Below, piece by piece: positions 21,961-31,640 of a DNA stretch of 64,000 bases. A program made the translations under genes and the position numbers. The number at the start of each line of letters is the position of its first letter. Position 1 is the first letter of the stretch. Origin of the DNA: Zygnema cylindricum (lineage: Eukaryota > Streptophyta > Zygnematophyceae > Zygnematales > Zygnemataceae); contig JBBHKE010002503.1 of assembly GCA_037447655.1 (NCBI GenBank), positions 239,102-303,101 on the forward strand, in the 5' to 3' direction. The notes under the pieces are model-generated. The model was not told the origin of the DNA and did no database searches. It saw only the letters and a program-made list of their open reading frames with translations.

Positions 21961-22150
21961 TCGGGGAACCTCGGACGAGTATGAGGTGGAAGAGATCCTT
22001 CAGTCACGCCACTCTCGGAATTCCAACTCCACCCAATATTTGGTGCGTTGGAAGGGCTACGGTGCTAAGGACGACTCTTAGGTGGACGAGAAGGATCTGC
22101 ATTCTCCGGAGTTGCTGCGCCGGTTTCAGCGGAGTGAGGACACTCAGCTT
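21961..22150 (+). pseudogene. Chromo-1 chromodomain, with a stop codon
   Basis: A C-terminal chromodomain is readable: E-Y-E-V-E-E-I-L at the start, Q-Y-L-V-R-W-K-G-Y in the middle and D-D-S-*-V-D-E-K-D-L at the end. The conserved Trp (TGG) is TAG at 22078-22080. In chromoviruses this domain binds modified histones and steers integration to heterochromatin. The tryptophan helps form the methyl-lysine cage in typical chromodomains. Confidence 0.75.
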
Positions 22151-22244
22151 TACCGGAGGGGCAATCGCAGCGGCCGCAATAAAGGAGCGAACCGCAGTGT
22201 CGCAACCATCGCAATCATCTGGGGGATGCGGCAAAGGAACGCAG

Positions 22245-22619
22245 CGGCAATGTTACCACACCGCAACGCTGTACTAGCGCAACCACCGCAGCGCAACAGC
22301 GTTACGATGCCGTCAGAGGATCGCAGCACCACCGCTGGGCTGACAGGAAAGCGCAACGGCACAATTGTGTTTCACTATGTGGGTAACGACGAACCCTCGG
22401 TTTTGGCGCAACAGCGCAGTTTTATAAATGATGGACGCTGCGATACCCTCGCACGCTGCTACGCTTCGCAAAGTCCAAAAGTGAAACCCTCAACCCTTGT
22501 GAATAAAGCCGCCATCCGTCCTCACGACCAACCTAGTCTCGGCAGCTTGGAAATTGCTTCTCTCCGTACAGTCAGTTTACCTTTGCTTTTTGGAATTACC
22601 GGAATTGTCTGGTTCAACA
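22245..22619 (+). repeat. LTR-like segment of unknown family
   Basis: It begins TGTTACC and ends TTCAACA and is rich in GCAACG/GCAGCG words like Chromo-1. It has a TATA-like TTTTATAAATG near 22420 and AATAAAG near 22502, in LTR order. It does not match the 17172-17653 LTR by eye and is not followed by a recognisable primer site. It could be a foreign LTR, a recombinant 3' LTR, or a promoter region of the frame that follows. Confidence 0.35.
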
Positions 22620-22625
22620 GTGTCT

Positions 22626-23690
22626 ATGGCGTCGTCGTCCACTCCACCATCGAAAAGGAGGAGACTTGTACGGGTGGGACAAGGAGATGCGAACCGTCCC
22701 AAGATATTGTTAAGGGAGGCAGAGGCCATGGTGGAAGGAAGCAGGCGAAGTGACGTGGAAGTGGAGCCGGAACCTGAGGAAAGCGCCAGTAGCGAGGCAG
22801 GACCGGCAGAGACCAGTGGAGGGGAGGGGTCAAAAAACTCACAAGACCCAGAATACACCCCACCCCAAGAAGGGGATCAATAATTTAAGGAAGATCATGA
22901 GCTATCAAGGCGGAGGAACCAGAACGAGAACCAACGCCCCCGCCAATTAAGGAGCGCGCTCAGATCTAGAGGTAATGCGGGACCCAAATAAGGAGAGTAC
23001 CGCGGACGAGCAGTCGTCTAAAAGCGCAGAAAGGAAGGCAGAGGCACAATACCCTAGTGAAGACGATGTGTTCCTCTTGCGAGAGAACTGAAGAGATCAG
23101 GAGGAGGAAAGTGAACAGGGAGAGGAAATTCCCGACTTCCTCTTCCCACTACTGGTCGACACCCAGCATCCGGACCTCGCCTTCAGCTTCGCCAAAAGAT
23201 TTTATTGGAACCCCTCGGAGTGGCCCGAGGAGTGGCGTATAGGGAAGCCTGGAGATCCTATCCGTATTCCTGCCGAAGTTCCGTCACACCCAGCGTGGAA
23301 TTTCATGCGGACAAAAGACCTGGGAAATAACCATAAGGGTTATGTGCAGCTAAACCCTCACGCCTTACCGTTCGTGGAAGTGGTAGAGGACAACTACAGG
23401 TATAGGATTGATGTTCCCGGTTTACTTCGTCATTATCACCCGTGGGATGTCGGCCTCCACGACATCATCTCTAGGGCGGCGGTCACCTCTGAGGTACGGG
23501 CACTCAAGCTGGCCCGAAAGAATGCTCTACAGCGGGCCCGAGCTGCAAGGAAGCACGTGTCCTTTAAACTACGGAAAGTACCTCGGTGGGAGCCGCAGAC
23601 GAAGAAGTCGGATGACGCGTGGCGAAATTCCGTTGGATTGTGGAATCTCCGGAGATTATGGCACCGAATCCGGATTTGACATGTGTCGAC
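22626..23690 (+). pseudogene. unrecognised ~350-residue reading frame, broken
   Basis: I do not recognise this protein. It starts at ATG 22626 with a Ser/Pro run and a basic patch (S-K-R-R-R-L), then becomes strongly acidic (E-P-E-P-E-E-S). After a TAA at 22881 the same frame continues as Arg/Asn/Gln-rich sequence, then a frame change leads to another acidic stretch. A globular part follows with F-Y-W-N-P-S-E-W-P-E-E-W and N-H-K-G-Y-V-Q-L-N-P; this last part is open at 23305-23679. At least three stops and one frame change break it. It lies just after the LTR-like segment and before a copia LTR fragment. It may be an accessory frame of a chromovirus, the gag of another element, or a captured host gene. 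Confidence 0.5.
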
Positions 23691-24089
23691 ATTTTGGCCA
23701 TGTCGTACAATGTCCGTACATAAAGTACACCGGCAGCTGTACTTTTGCGTACGGAACTCAATTCTGATTGGTTCCGTACATCACTAGATAGAGTCTGTGA
23801 GAGAGACAGGACTTAGAAAAATTAGAAGATAGGACCCCCTCTCCCAGAGAGCTTCTGTACAAAAGGTCAACTTTGACCCTCCATAACTTACTGCTCAGGG
23901 GAGCAAATTCATAGATTCTTTTTGCTATCGACTCAGGGGAGTCTTGTCTTCACACGGGTGAAGTTGGTCAGAGTTTTTGTCTGCCAGGGTGGCAGTTATT
24001 TTTGCTTAAACACAAAGGGGTCAGGATTATCCTAGAGGCTTCTTGGAAGCTGTCCACTTTGAGGACTTATGGAGGTCTCAGAGTTTCAG
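23670..24089 (+). repeat. copia LTR fragment (3' part)
   Basis: From about 23690 the sequence follows the Copia-2/-3 LTR (GGCCATGTCGTACAATG, the AAGGTCA..TTTGACC block, CTCAGGGGAG) to the end GGTCTCAGAGTTTCA. It belongs to a different subfamily from the outer LTRs. No primer-binding site follows; coding of the Gag tail and protease begins at once, so leader and most of gag are deleted. Confidence 0.7.
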
Positions 24090-25530
24090 TCACAGAGGTA
24101 CTTGAGAAGGAATCTGATGAGGAGGACGACGAACTTCTTTTGGATGCGGAGTTGGAGGCAAAGACAGAAGTTGAAATTCCACAGAAGCACAAATGTGTTT
24201 TCGGTGGACTAAAAGGTGAAGGAGGTTGGATTGTGGATTCAGGTGCCTCCATGCACATGTGCAAGGATAAGCATCTCTTCAATAACCTAAGAAAGATTCC
24301 TACAGTTGAGATTGAATATGGGGATGGGAGGGTAGGTACCACTACTTATGTAGGATCGATAGATCTGAAAGTTGTAGTAAAGGGAAAAACCTCAATAGTT
24401 ACGTTCTCCGATGTATTGTTTATTCCGGGGTTAAACAAAAACCTTATCTCTCTGTCTGTATTAGATGATAAAGGATTTGAAACAAGCACCAGAAAAGGAG
24501 TTTTTATAGCTAGCTTTGAGGAAGATGTGTACTTCACTGCTGAGAAAGGTAGCCAAGGAATGTTCAGGCTTGCTTTAAGTAATGAAAAACTCAAACTTTA
24601 CTATGTTGGTGTCAATGATATTATGTTGTGGCATAAGAGACTTGGGCATGTTAATCTAGAAAAGCTAAAAGGAATGAAAAAGATGGGAGTAGTTGAAGGG
24701 ATACGCTTTGGGGGAAATGATCATGTAAGTGATTGCAGTGAGTGTGCTCAGGGTAAAACACACAGGCTAGCATTTCCAAAAGAAGCAACTTATAAAGAAG
24801 AAAAGGTCATTGATTTGGTACACACGAACATTTGGGGACCGGCAAGAGTGCCATCACCCGGAGGAAAAAGATTTATGCTAACTATTACCGATGATTGGTC
24901 TTGGTACTCCCGGGTATACTTTCTGAAAAACAAATCAGAAACTCCGGAGTATTTCAAACAATATAAAGCATGGGCCGAGAAGCTTCACGAGATCTCAACA
25001 AAAAGAGTAAGAAGTGACAATGGAGGGGAAAATACCTCCAATCAGTTTGAGGAGTTTTTAAGAGAGGATGGTGTGCAACATCAAAAGACAGCTCCGGAAA
25101 ACCCGGAACAGAATGGTGTTGTCGAAAGATTCAATAAGACACTGAATGATAGTGCCCAGAGTATGTTGTCAGATAAAAGGATAGAAAAAAGATTTTGGGC
25201 CGAAGCTATGAATTGTCCTAATTATTTGAGAAATAGAGTACTTACTTCGGCAGTGAAAGACCAAACTCTATATGAGAGATAGACCGGCCGAAAACCAAAT
25301 CTCTCTCACTTAAAGGTTTTCGCTAGTAAAGTATTCAGTTTAGATACAAATAGATCTAACTGGAAACTACATCCTAAAGAGAAACCTCGGTATTTGTTAC
25401 GATATGATGAGGATGTAAAAGGGTATAGAGTGTATGATTTAAAAAATGAAGATATAATTCTAGTAAAGCATCTGGTAGCCATGGATGAAGGGAAGTCGGT
25501 AGATCCCTTCAAATCCTCAAAGTGAGTCAG
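24090..25530 (+). pseudogene. second copia pol in Copia-2: protease and integrase
   Basis: This is the best preserved copia protease-integrase in the window, open from 24002 to 25282. It starts in the acidic Gag tail, then has an undamaged W-I-V-D-S-G-A-S-M-H-M-C protease motif. The integrase zinc module H-K-R-L-G-H...C-S-E-C-A-Q-G-K is present. The core has R-S-D-N-G-G-E and G-V-V-E-R-F-N, but the first catalytic Asp is Asn (H-T-N-I-W-G, about 24825). A TAG at 25280 replaces Trp before T-G-R-K-P; the C-terminal L-R-Y-D block continues to about 25525. Confidence 0.85.
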
Positions 25531-26753
25531 AATCAGATTTGAGTCAGATAATTTTGATGACTTTCACCTTCTTAACTATCCGGGTTTCCAGGAAGAAGAT
25601 ATCCTTTCACGCTCAAAACAAACCGAGAAAGATTTGGAAACACCGGTGACACCTATACCTGAAGCGGGAGACGTGGTGGAAACGAATATGGATCCGAGGG
25701 ATAGGGGAGAAACTCAGGTGATTTGAAAGAATCCACGAGAACCATCTACTCCGGCCACAGTTTTTGAAGGAGGAAGAAGAAGCAGCAAAAGACTTCAAAA
25801 GAAACAAGCTAACAACAAAGTAATTAAACTTTCTCACCCGGATGAACCTCAAACATTTGGAGAGGCAATGAACTGCCCGAAGAGAAACCGATGGAAGACG
25901 GCCATCAATGAACAGATGGCTTCAATCATGGCAGCTGATACATGGGAACTGGTGGACTGTCCACCTGATCGCAAACTTATTGGATATATGTGGGTTTTCA
26001 AATTGAAACTGAATCATAACAATACTATTGAGCGATATAAGGCCCGGTTAGTGGCCAAAGGTTTTACTCAAAAAGAGGGAATAGATTACGAAGAAACCTT
26101 TGCTCTGGTCGTCAAATTCCCCTCGGTCTGCATACTTTTCAGTCTGGCAGCTGTAGAAGACATGGAAGTACACCAGATGGACATCAAAACTGCCTTCTTT
26201 CATGGAGAACTAGAGGAGGAGATCTTCATGCGACAGCCTAAAGGATTCGTGGAACAAGGAGAAAAAAGTAAGGTATGTCGGCAAATCAAATCTCTCTATG
26301 GCTTGAAATAGGCACCCAGACAGTGGAATAACAAACTTGATGAGTTCCTTACTGGTCTGAGATACATTCGAATAAGCTCAGATCATTCGATTTATGTTTT
26401 TGAAGACGAGAAAGGTGTCATCTTTATTGCAATTTATGTTGATGATTTGCTTGTTCTGAGTAAGTCAATGGAGAAAATCAACAAACTAAAAATAGATCTG
26501 AAGGGAAGATTCGAGATGAAGGACATGGGGGAGGCGAGATATATTCTGGGAATACAAGAAGAGAGAGATGTAGAAAAGAGAGTAATTAGACTAACTCAGA
26601 AAGAGGCAATTAGAAACATATTGGAAAAACTTCAGATAGACAAAGCCAACAGTTTTACAACTCCCATGGATCTAAAGAAGGGAAGTGAGGGGAGTGAAGA
26701 AGGAGACATCCTAATTCTAGATGATGAACTAGGTCCAAAAAGAAATTAAGTTT
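25531..26753 (+). pseudogene. second copia pol in Copia-2: linker and reverse transcriptase
   Basis: After a Pro/Glu-rich linker, RT is open at 25868-26311 with the [18 protein letters not shown] and [12 protein letters not shown] blocks. A TAG at 26310 replaces Gln in L-K-Q-A-P-R-Q-W. The active site reads A-I-Y-V-D-D-L-L-V at about 26420-26450. The thumb-like part, 26447-26746, includes F-E-M-K-D-M-G-E-A-R-Y-I-L-G-I. RT therefore fails only by nonsense mutations. Confidence 0.85.
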
Positions 26754-27431
26754 ATGCAGACCATTCCATACAAACAGGTAGTGGGCATTCTGATTTATTT
26801 TATCAATTGTACCAGACCAGATTTGGCAGCAGCTGTAGGAGTGCTAAGTAGGATTCTGAATGCTCCTACCAAAAGGGATTGGGAGGCAGCTAAAATGGTC
26901 CTCAGATATCTCATAGGAACTAGGGATCCATGGCAACATCTGGGTGGGGAAAACACTGACATCACCACTTGGAGTGATGTCAGCTATGAGGATGCTCCGA
27001 TGAGAAGATGTACATCCGGATATGTGTTGTATATGGGGAATGGTTCCTGTTGCAGCAGCAGTAAGCAGCAAAAGGTCATTGCTCAGTCTACCATGGAGGC
27101 AGAGTATATGGCATCTTGCTATGTTGTGAAGGAATTGATGTGGGTCAAATCCTTTCTTGGTGAATTTGGGCATCTTAAGAGTAGAATTCAAAAAATATTT
27201 TGTGATAATCAAGCAGCAATTGCAATTGCTGCTAATCCCAAACATTATTTTAAAGCAAAGCACATAGACATCACACTTAGCTTTGTTAGGGAAAAGGTGG
27301 AGAACAAAATAATATGCCTAGAATACAGACCAGACAGTGAGATGGTGGCAGACATGATGATTAAGCCTGTACCTTCTTCTAAATTATTTTTTTGCAGAGA
27401 GAGATGTGGACTTAAAATTAAAAGTGACTAG
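26754..27431 (+). CDS. copia RNase H (Copia-2 3' end)
   Basis: This open frame of 225 residues contains the copia RNase H region. It starts Y-K-Q-V-V-G-I-L-I-Y, a relative of the Y-R-Q-V-V-G-S-L-I-Y block. It keeps D-I-T-T-W-S-D-V-S-Y-E-D, Q-S-T-M-E-A-E-Y-M-A, D-N-Q-A-A-I-A-I-A-A-N-P-K and D-S-E-M-V-A-D-M-M-I-K-P. The acidic residues expected at the active site are present. It ends 13 bp before the 3' LTR. It aligns closely with Copia-3 RNase H. Confidence 0.85.
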   Translation: MQTIPYKQVVGILIYFINCTRPDLAAAVGVLSRILNAPTKRDWEAAKMVLRYLIGTRDPWQHLGGENTDITTWSDVSYEDAPMRRCTSGYVLYMGNGSCCSSSKQQKVIAQSTMEAEYMASCYVVKELMWVKSFLGEFGHLKSRIQKIFCDNQAAIAIAANPKHYFKAKHIDITLSFVREKVENKIICLEYRPDSEMVADMMIKPVPSSKLFFCRERCGLKIKSD

Positions 27432-27432
27432 A

Positions 27433-27444
27433 AAATAAGGGGAG
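27433..27444 (+). other. polypurine tract of Copia-2
   Basis: AAATAAGGGGAG directly precedes the 3' LTR and is the expected plus-strand primer site. Copia-9 has a very similar tract (GGTAAAGGGGAG). Confidence 0.8.
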
Positions 27445-28432
27445 TGTTGAAATTAAAGGTTTTTTCAAGGATATTTAATTGAGTTAAATTGGAGCAGGAA
27501 AAAGCAGAGGCAGCCTGCTTCAAGCTTCTCTCTCTAGCCTTCATACTTGTCATAGTTACTGATGGTTGGAGAAGAAGCTAAAGCCATGGCTGCTTATGCT
27601 CCTTCTAGAGTCAAGAGGCAGATCCTTGGTAAACTTACCAAAAGGATTGACGGACCCAAGACTTGATCATTGTACCTACCGTCCTCAAAGAAGCCGTTAG
27701 TTTTACCCTGTAGTCTAAGACCTGTGCTGATGTATAAAGGGTACGATAGCTTTTTAAAGATGACGAAATAGAGAAAATGAGTTTACTGAGAAAAGGACCA
27801 TAATCACACAGACACATTTAAAATATAATTACACCGAAAAGTATTGATTGTATTTTAACAGCTATAAATTAAGGCCGACACCAATCTAACGACGGAGAAA
27901 GAAGCCGCCATCGCGGAATGGTCGATTTGGCGATTTGCGATCATAGCCACAATGGGTGATATGTGGCAGCATGATATTGTATGATGGCATCTCCGGAACA
28001 TACTATGGCGAACCCGGATATGGTAAGAGTCGTCTTTTTGGCCATGTCATACAATGGCGGTATAGAAAGTTCTCCGGACCAAGTATTTTTCTGTATTGTA
28101 CACTCAATTGATTGGCTCCGTACATCAGTATGAGAGGGTTTAGAGAGGGGTTTAGGACTTAGACAATTAGAGGTAGCCGCCTCTCTCTAAGAGAGCTCCT
28201 ATACAAAAAGGTCACCTTTGACCATTGATAATTAACTGCTCGAGGAGCAAATTCAACGATTATTTTTGTGGCGAACTCAAAGGAGTCAGCTCTTTGAAGG
28301 TGTGCAGTTTGGTAAGTCTGTATTCTGTCAGTGTATCAGCAATACTCACACTAAGATCGAAGAACTGAGGTTATCCTAGAGGCTTATAGCAAGCTGCTTA
28401 ATCTGAGTACCAATGGAGGTCTCGGAGTTACA
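27445..28432 (+). repeat. 3' LTR of Copia-2
   Basis: This 988-bp LTR runs from TGTTGAAATT to GAGTTACA and is followed by ATACT, matching the five bases before the 5' LTR at 5714-5718. It shares the CTAAGATCGAAGAACTGAGG block only with the 5719-6708 LTR. Confidence 0.85.
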
Positions 28433-28437
28433 ATACT

Positions 28438-29106
28438 CATAGTGAGTATCTACTTGTCACACTAATTTAAGTGACTGTACTACAGTACTGTCCTATGCTA
28501 CGACAAAGTACTAAAACTGTACTTACTATTCTAAGAGTATTTCCAAAACCTAATTTTGCCAATTCTCTAAATCTAAATAGTGCTACATTATTTTAAATTA
28601 GCTAAACTACAAATCCTTGTTTCCCGATATTTACAAATAGAAGACTGTACATTAAATGTTCATGGCGCTTAGTCAGCAGTGGTCGATAGAATCAAGCTAA
28701 ATGTTGTCATGTAGTATGAAGCACTAGATACTATCCAAGTGTGTTTCGTCATTTGTGGTCCCTTCTGAATCGAGTCCGTCAATTCGATTTCAATCAAGGG
28801 CCCTTCTTGGATAACCGTACCATACTTTTTCAGATATGCGGTTTGTGTTCCGTTCGTCCGATTTTATCTTTCCGCTCGTTAATCTCCCGACACGTGTAAC
28901 TCGTTATCGGCGCTACTCCGTGAAACATGCAACACCCTTTTCCTACCGACGCGTGTCCAACTGGCAGTACAATACACTCTCTTAGTCTTCTATTACTGTA
29001 ACACTATTTGAGGTAAGCATTACAGGTTGTCATTTCCCAAAACATTCTAAGTATTTAATTCCTCCTCACATCTCTATCTACTGTGTAAAGATTTCCAATT
29101 TCAACA
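28438..29106 (-). repeat. 3' LTR region of Copia-4
   Basis: On the minus strand this begins after a purine tract (AGGGGAG) with TGTTGAAATTGG. The first ~200 bp match 33044-32840. The far end, near 28438, abuts the ATACT duplication of Copia-2, and no terminal CA or target-site duplication could be fixed. There is no coding sequence. Confidence 0.5.
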
Positions 29107-29126
29107 CTCCCCTAAATCTTTAGACT

Positions 29127-31640
29127 CAGTCACTCTCTCAGCCCAATAGCCTTTCTACAAAACTGCAACTTAGGAGTAGGAAGGGGTTTGGTTAGCATGT
29201 CAACAACCATTTTCTCATCCGATAAATAACACAATTTTAACACTCTTGCTAGCACATTTTCTCTCACAAAATGAAGTCTGGCATCCATGTGCTTGCTCTT
29301 AAAATGATGACTCGGGTTAGTAGCAACAACAATGGCTGCGTGGATGTCACACCAAATAGTTTGTGGTTTTGTATGCATATATCTAAGGTCCTGCAGAATG
29401 GACTTAACCCATAGGAGTTATTTGAGTGCAGAAGCAGTAGCCATGTACTCTGACTCCATTATAGACTGTGCTGTAACCTTTTGCTGCTTGCTGCTCCTGC
29501 AGCAAGTTCCATCTCCGATCTTTAGGACGAAGCCGGTTGTGGATTTTCGGCTTGGCATACCCCTATAGCTGGCGACACTCCAGGTTTAAATTTTCACTTC
29601 TCCTCCTCCGAGTATCAACTTAAGATTTCGAGTGCCTGCAAGGTTGTAAACTGTTTTTGCAGCTTCCCAGTCTGCCCTCTTATGATTCTGTAGACTTCTA
29701 CTTAGGACTCCTACAGTTGCTGCAATGTCAGGTCTCGTACAATTCATGATATATATGAGACTTCGCACTACTTGTCTATACGACTTTGAAGCCATAAATT
29801 CTTCCTTCCTTGACTCTAGGCTCTCACTAACCATTATGCTTGAGTTTTACTCACTTCCATCAAGCTTCTGTCTGAATTACATGGGAGTTATAGATCCTTT
29901 TACATCTTTCATTTCAAATCTTTCCATCATATTACTTGTTGCTTCCTTTTGGGTTAACATAATGAGTTTTCTCTATCTGTCTCTCTCAACCTGTATTTCT
30001 AAGATATACTTAGATTCATCAAGGTCCTTCATCTCGAACCGCGACCTTAAAGCTAATTTAATTCGATTTATTTCATCCATAGACTTGTTTATTAACAGCA
30101 AGTCATCCACATATACTGCAATATAAAGAATCCCGTCCTTCCCTTGCAATACATACATTGAATGATCTGAACTAATCATTTGAAATCTAGTCCAGTAAGA
30201 AATTCATCTAGTTTTAAGTTCCATTCTCTGGGGGCTTGTTTCAGCCCATACAAGTATTTTATTAGTTTACAGACTAAGTTTTTTTTCCCACTCTTTTCAT
30301 ACATCTGTGGTTGTTTCATGTAAATGGTTTCCTCTAACTCTCGATGCATGAAAGCAGTCTTAACATCAATTTGGTGGACTTCCATGTTTTCTATAACAGC
30401 CAAACCTAGTAAGATTCTAACAGTGGGAAATCTGACAACCGGAAGGAAGGTTTCCTCAAAATCAATACATTCTTTCTGATTGTAACCTTTGGCCACAAGT
30501 CTGGCCTTGTACCTTTCGATGTTGTTGTCCGGGTTGAGTTTCACTTTGAACACCCATTTGCTGCCGATGGCTTTCTTGCCCGGAGGAAGATCCACTAGCT
30601 CCCACGTCTTCGCCTCCATGATGGACTTCATTTCATCGTTTACCGCCTTGATCCAGTGATTTCTCTCCGGTGATGAGAAGGCCTATTGAATTGTTAACGG
30701 TTCCATTGTAGTTGCAAAGAAACCAAAATGTGAGCTTGCTTGCAGACGGCTGTTGGTTCTTCTTCCCTCCGGAAGTTGTGACGCTGAAATGGTCGGCGAC
30801 CTGTGATTTGTTGTCCTGTTTTGAGCTGTTAATGGTGCCAAAACTGGATTCGGATTTGCTGGTTCCACATGTGTAAGAAGTTGTGTAGATGCTAGTGCCG
30901 AATCTTATTGTGCAGCAGGTGGTGCATCTGGTAGAGGAACCAATGGAGATGTAGTTGTAGCCGGTGACTGTGACTGAAAATAAACAGGTTGAGTATGCTG
31001 AAAGATCACATACTCCTGTACCTTTCTTGTGTGATCACTTTCTGTGTTTGTGAACAGATCAACCAAATCCTGTTCATATTGTATATATCTACATACAATA
31101 ACTTTCTTTTTCTCGAAGACATATACCCTATAAACTTTTGCATTGTCATCATATACCATAAAGATCCCAGGTAAGCCTTTAGCTTCCATATTCCATCTAG
31201 TCTGCGATGTGTCTAAGACAAAACATTTGCTGCCAAATACTCTAAAGTGACTAACATCCGGTTTCATGCTTGTCCAGAGTTCATAAGGTGTAGTCTTAAC
31301 TGATCTAGATGCAACTCTGTTTTTAATATAGACCGCACAATTGAGTGCTTCAGCCCAGAATTTCAAATCTAAACCTTGATCTGCAAGCACGGACCTAGCA
31401 CTTACTGTGACAATTCTATTTAGTGGTTTTAGAAACACCATTCTGTTCCGATGTGTACAGAACTGTCAAGTGATGATTGATACCTTCTTGGAGGAGAAAT
31501 TGTTCGAACTCGTTTGAAGTATATTCTCCTCCGTTGTCCGATCTTAGCGCCAAGATCGGAACTCCGTGCATTTTTTCTTGCCCATGCCTTGTAGTGTTTG
31601 AAGTGTGTAAACACTTCACTCTTGTGCTGCGACCTGATCG
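29127..31640 (-). pseudogene. Copia-4 integrase, RT and RNase H, broken
   Basis: Integrase pieces at 31619-30905 include L-R-S-D-N-G-G-E-Y-T-S-N and the C-terminal F-G-S-K-C-F...I-F-M-V-Y-D. RT, 30631-30176, has K-W-V-F-K-V-K, E-C-I-D-F-E-E-T-F and H-Q-I-D-V-K-T-A-F-M-H. The active site, V-Y-V-D-D-L-L-L, is at about 30120-30095. RNase H (29834-29130) retains Y-R-Q-V-V-R-S-L-I-Y and H-H-F-K-S-K-H-M-D but is interrupted near 29590 and 29400-29460. The frame breaks make it inactive. It is closer to Copia-6 in sequence (K-K-A-I-G-S-K-W) than to Copia-2. Confidence 0.8.

Larger units (their letters stand above)
17172..22150 (+). mobile_element. Chromo-1: Ty3/gypsy chromovirus lacking a matching 3' LTR
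   Basis: The order is LTR, tRNA-Met primer site, gag with zinc knuckle, protease, RT, RNase H, integrase and chromodomain. RT before integrase marks Ty3/gypsy, and the chromodomain marks a chromovirus. No second copy of the 5' LTR is visible within the window, so the element is 3'-truncated or recombined. Several linkers and the LTR are rich in GCAGC/CGCAGCG words. It interrupts Copia-2 RT. Confidence 0.85.
5719..28432 (+). mobile_element. Copia-2: composite copia locus with nested insertions
   Basis: Outer LTRs at 5719-6708 and 27445-28432 share private sequence near their 3' ends (CTAAGATCGAAGAACTGAGG) that the LTRs of nested Copia-3 lack. They are flanked by the same 5-bp duplication, ATACT, at 5714-5718 and 28433-28437. 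Inside are gag and protease start, Copia-3, the rest of protease and integrase, a chromovirus fragment, early RT, a chromovirus, unrelated sequence, an LTR fragment and a second protease-to-RNase-H copia region. Two copia pol regions between one LTR pair suggest unequal recombination or a second insertion. Treating it as one element is an inference from the LTRs and duplication. Confidence 0.6.

Noticed and set aside
23305-23679. An intact stand-alone gene of 124 codons
   Set aside because: The same frame clearly continues upstream (to about 23090 and beyond through stops), so this is the tail of a larger broken frame.
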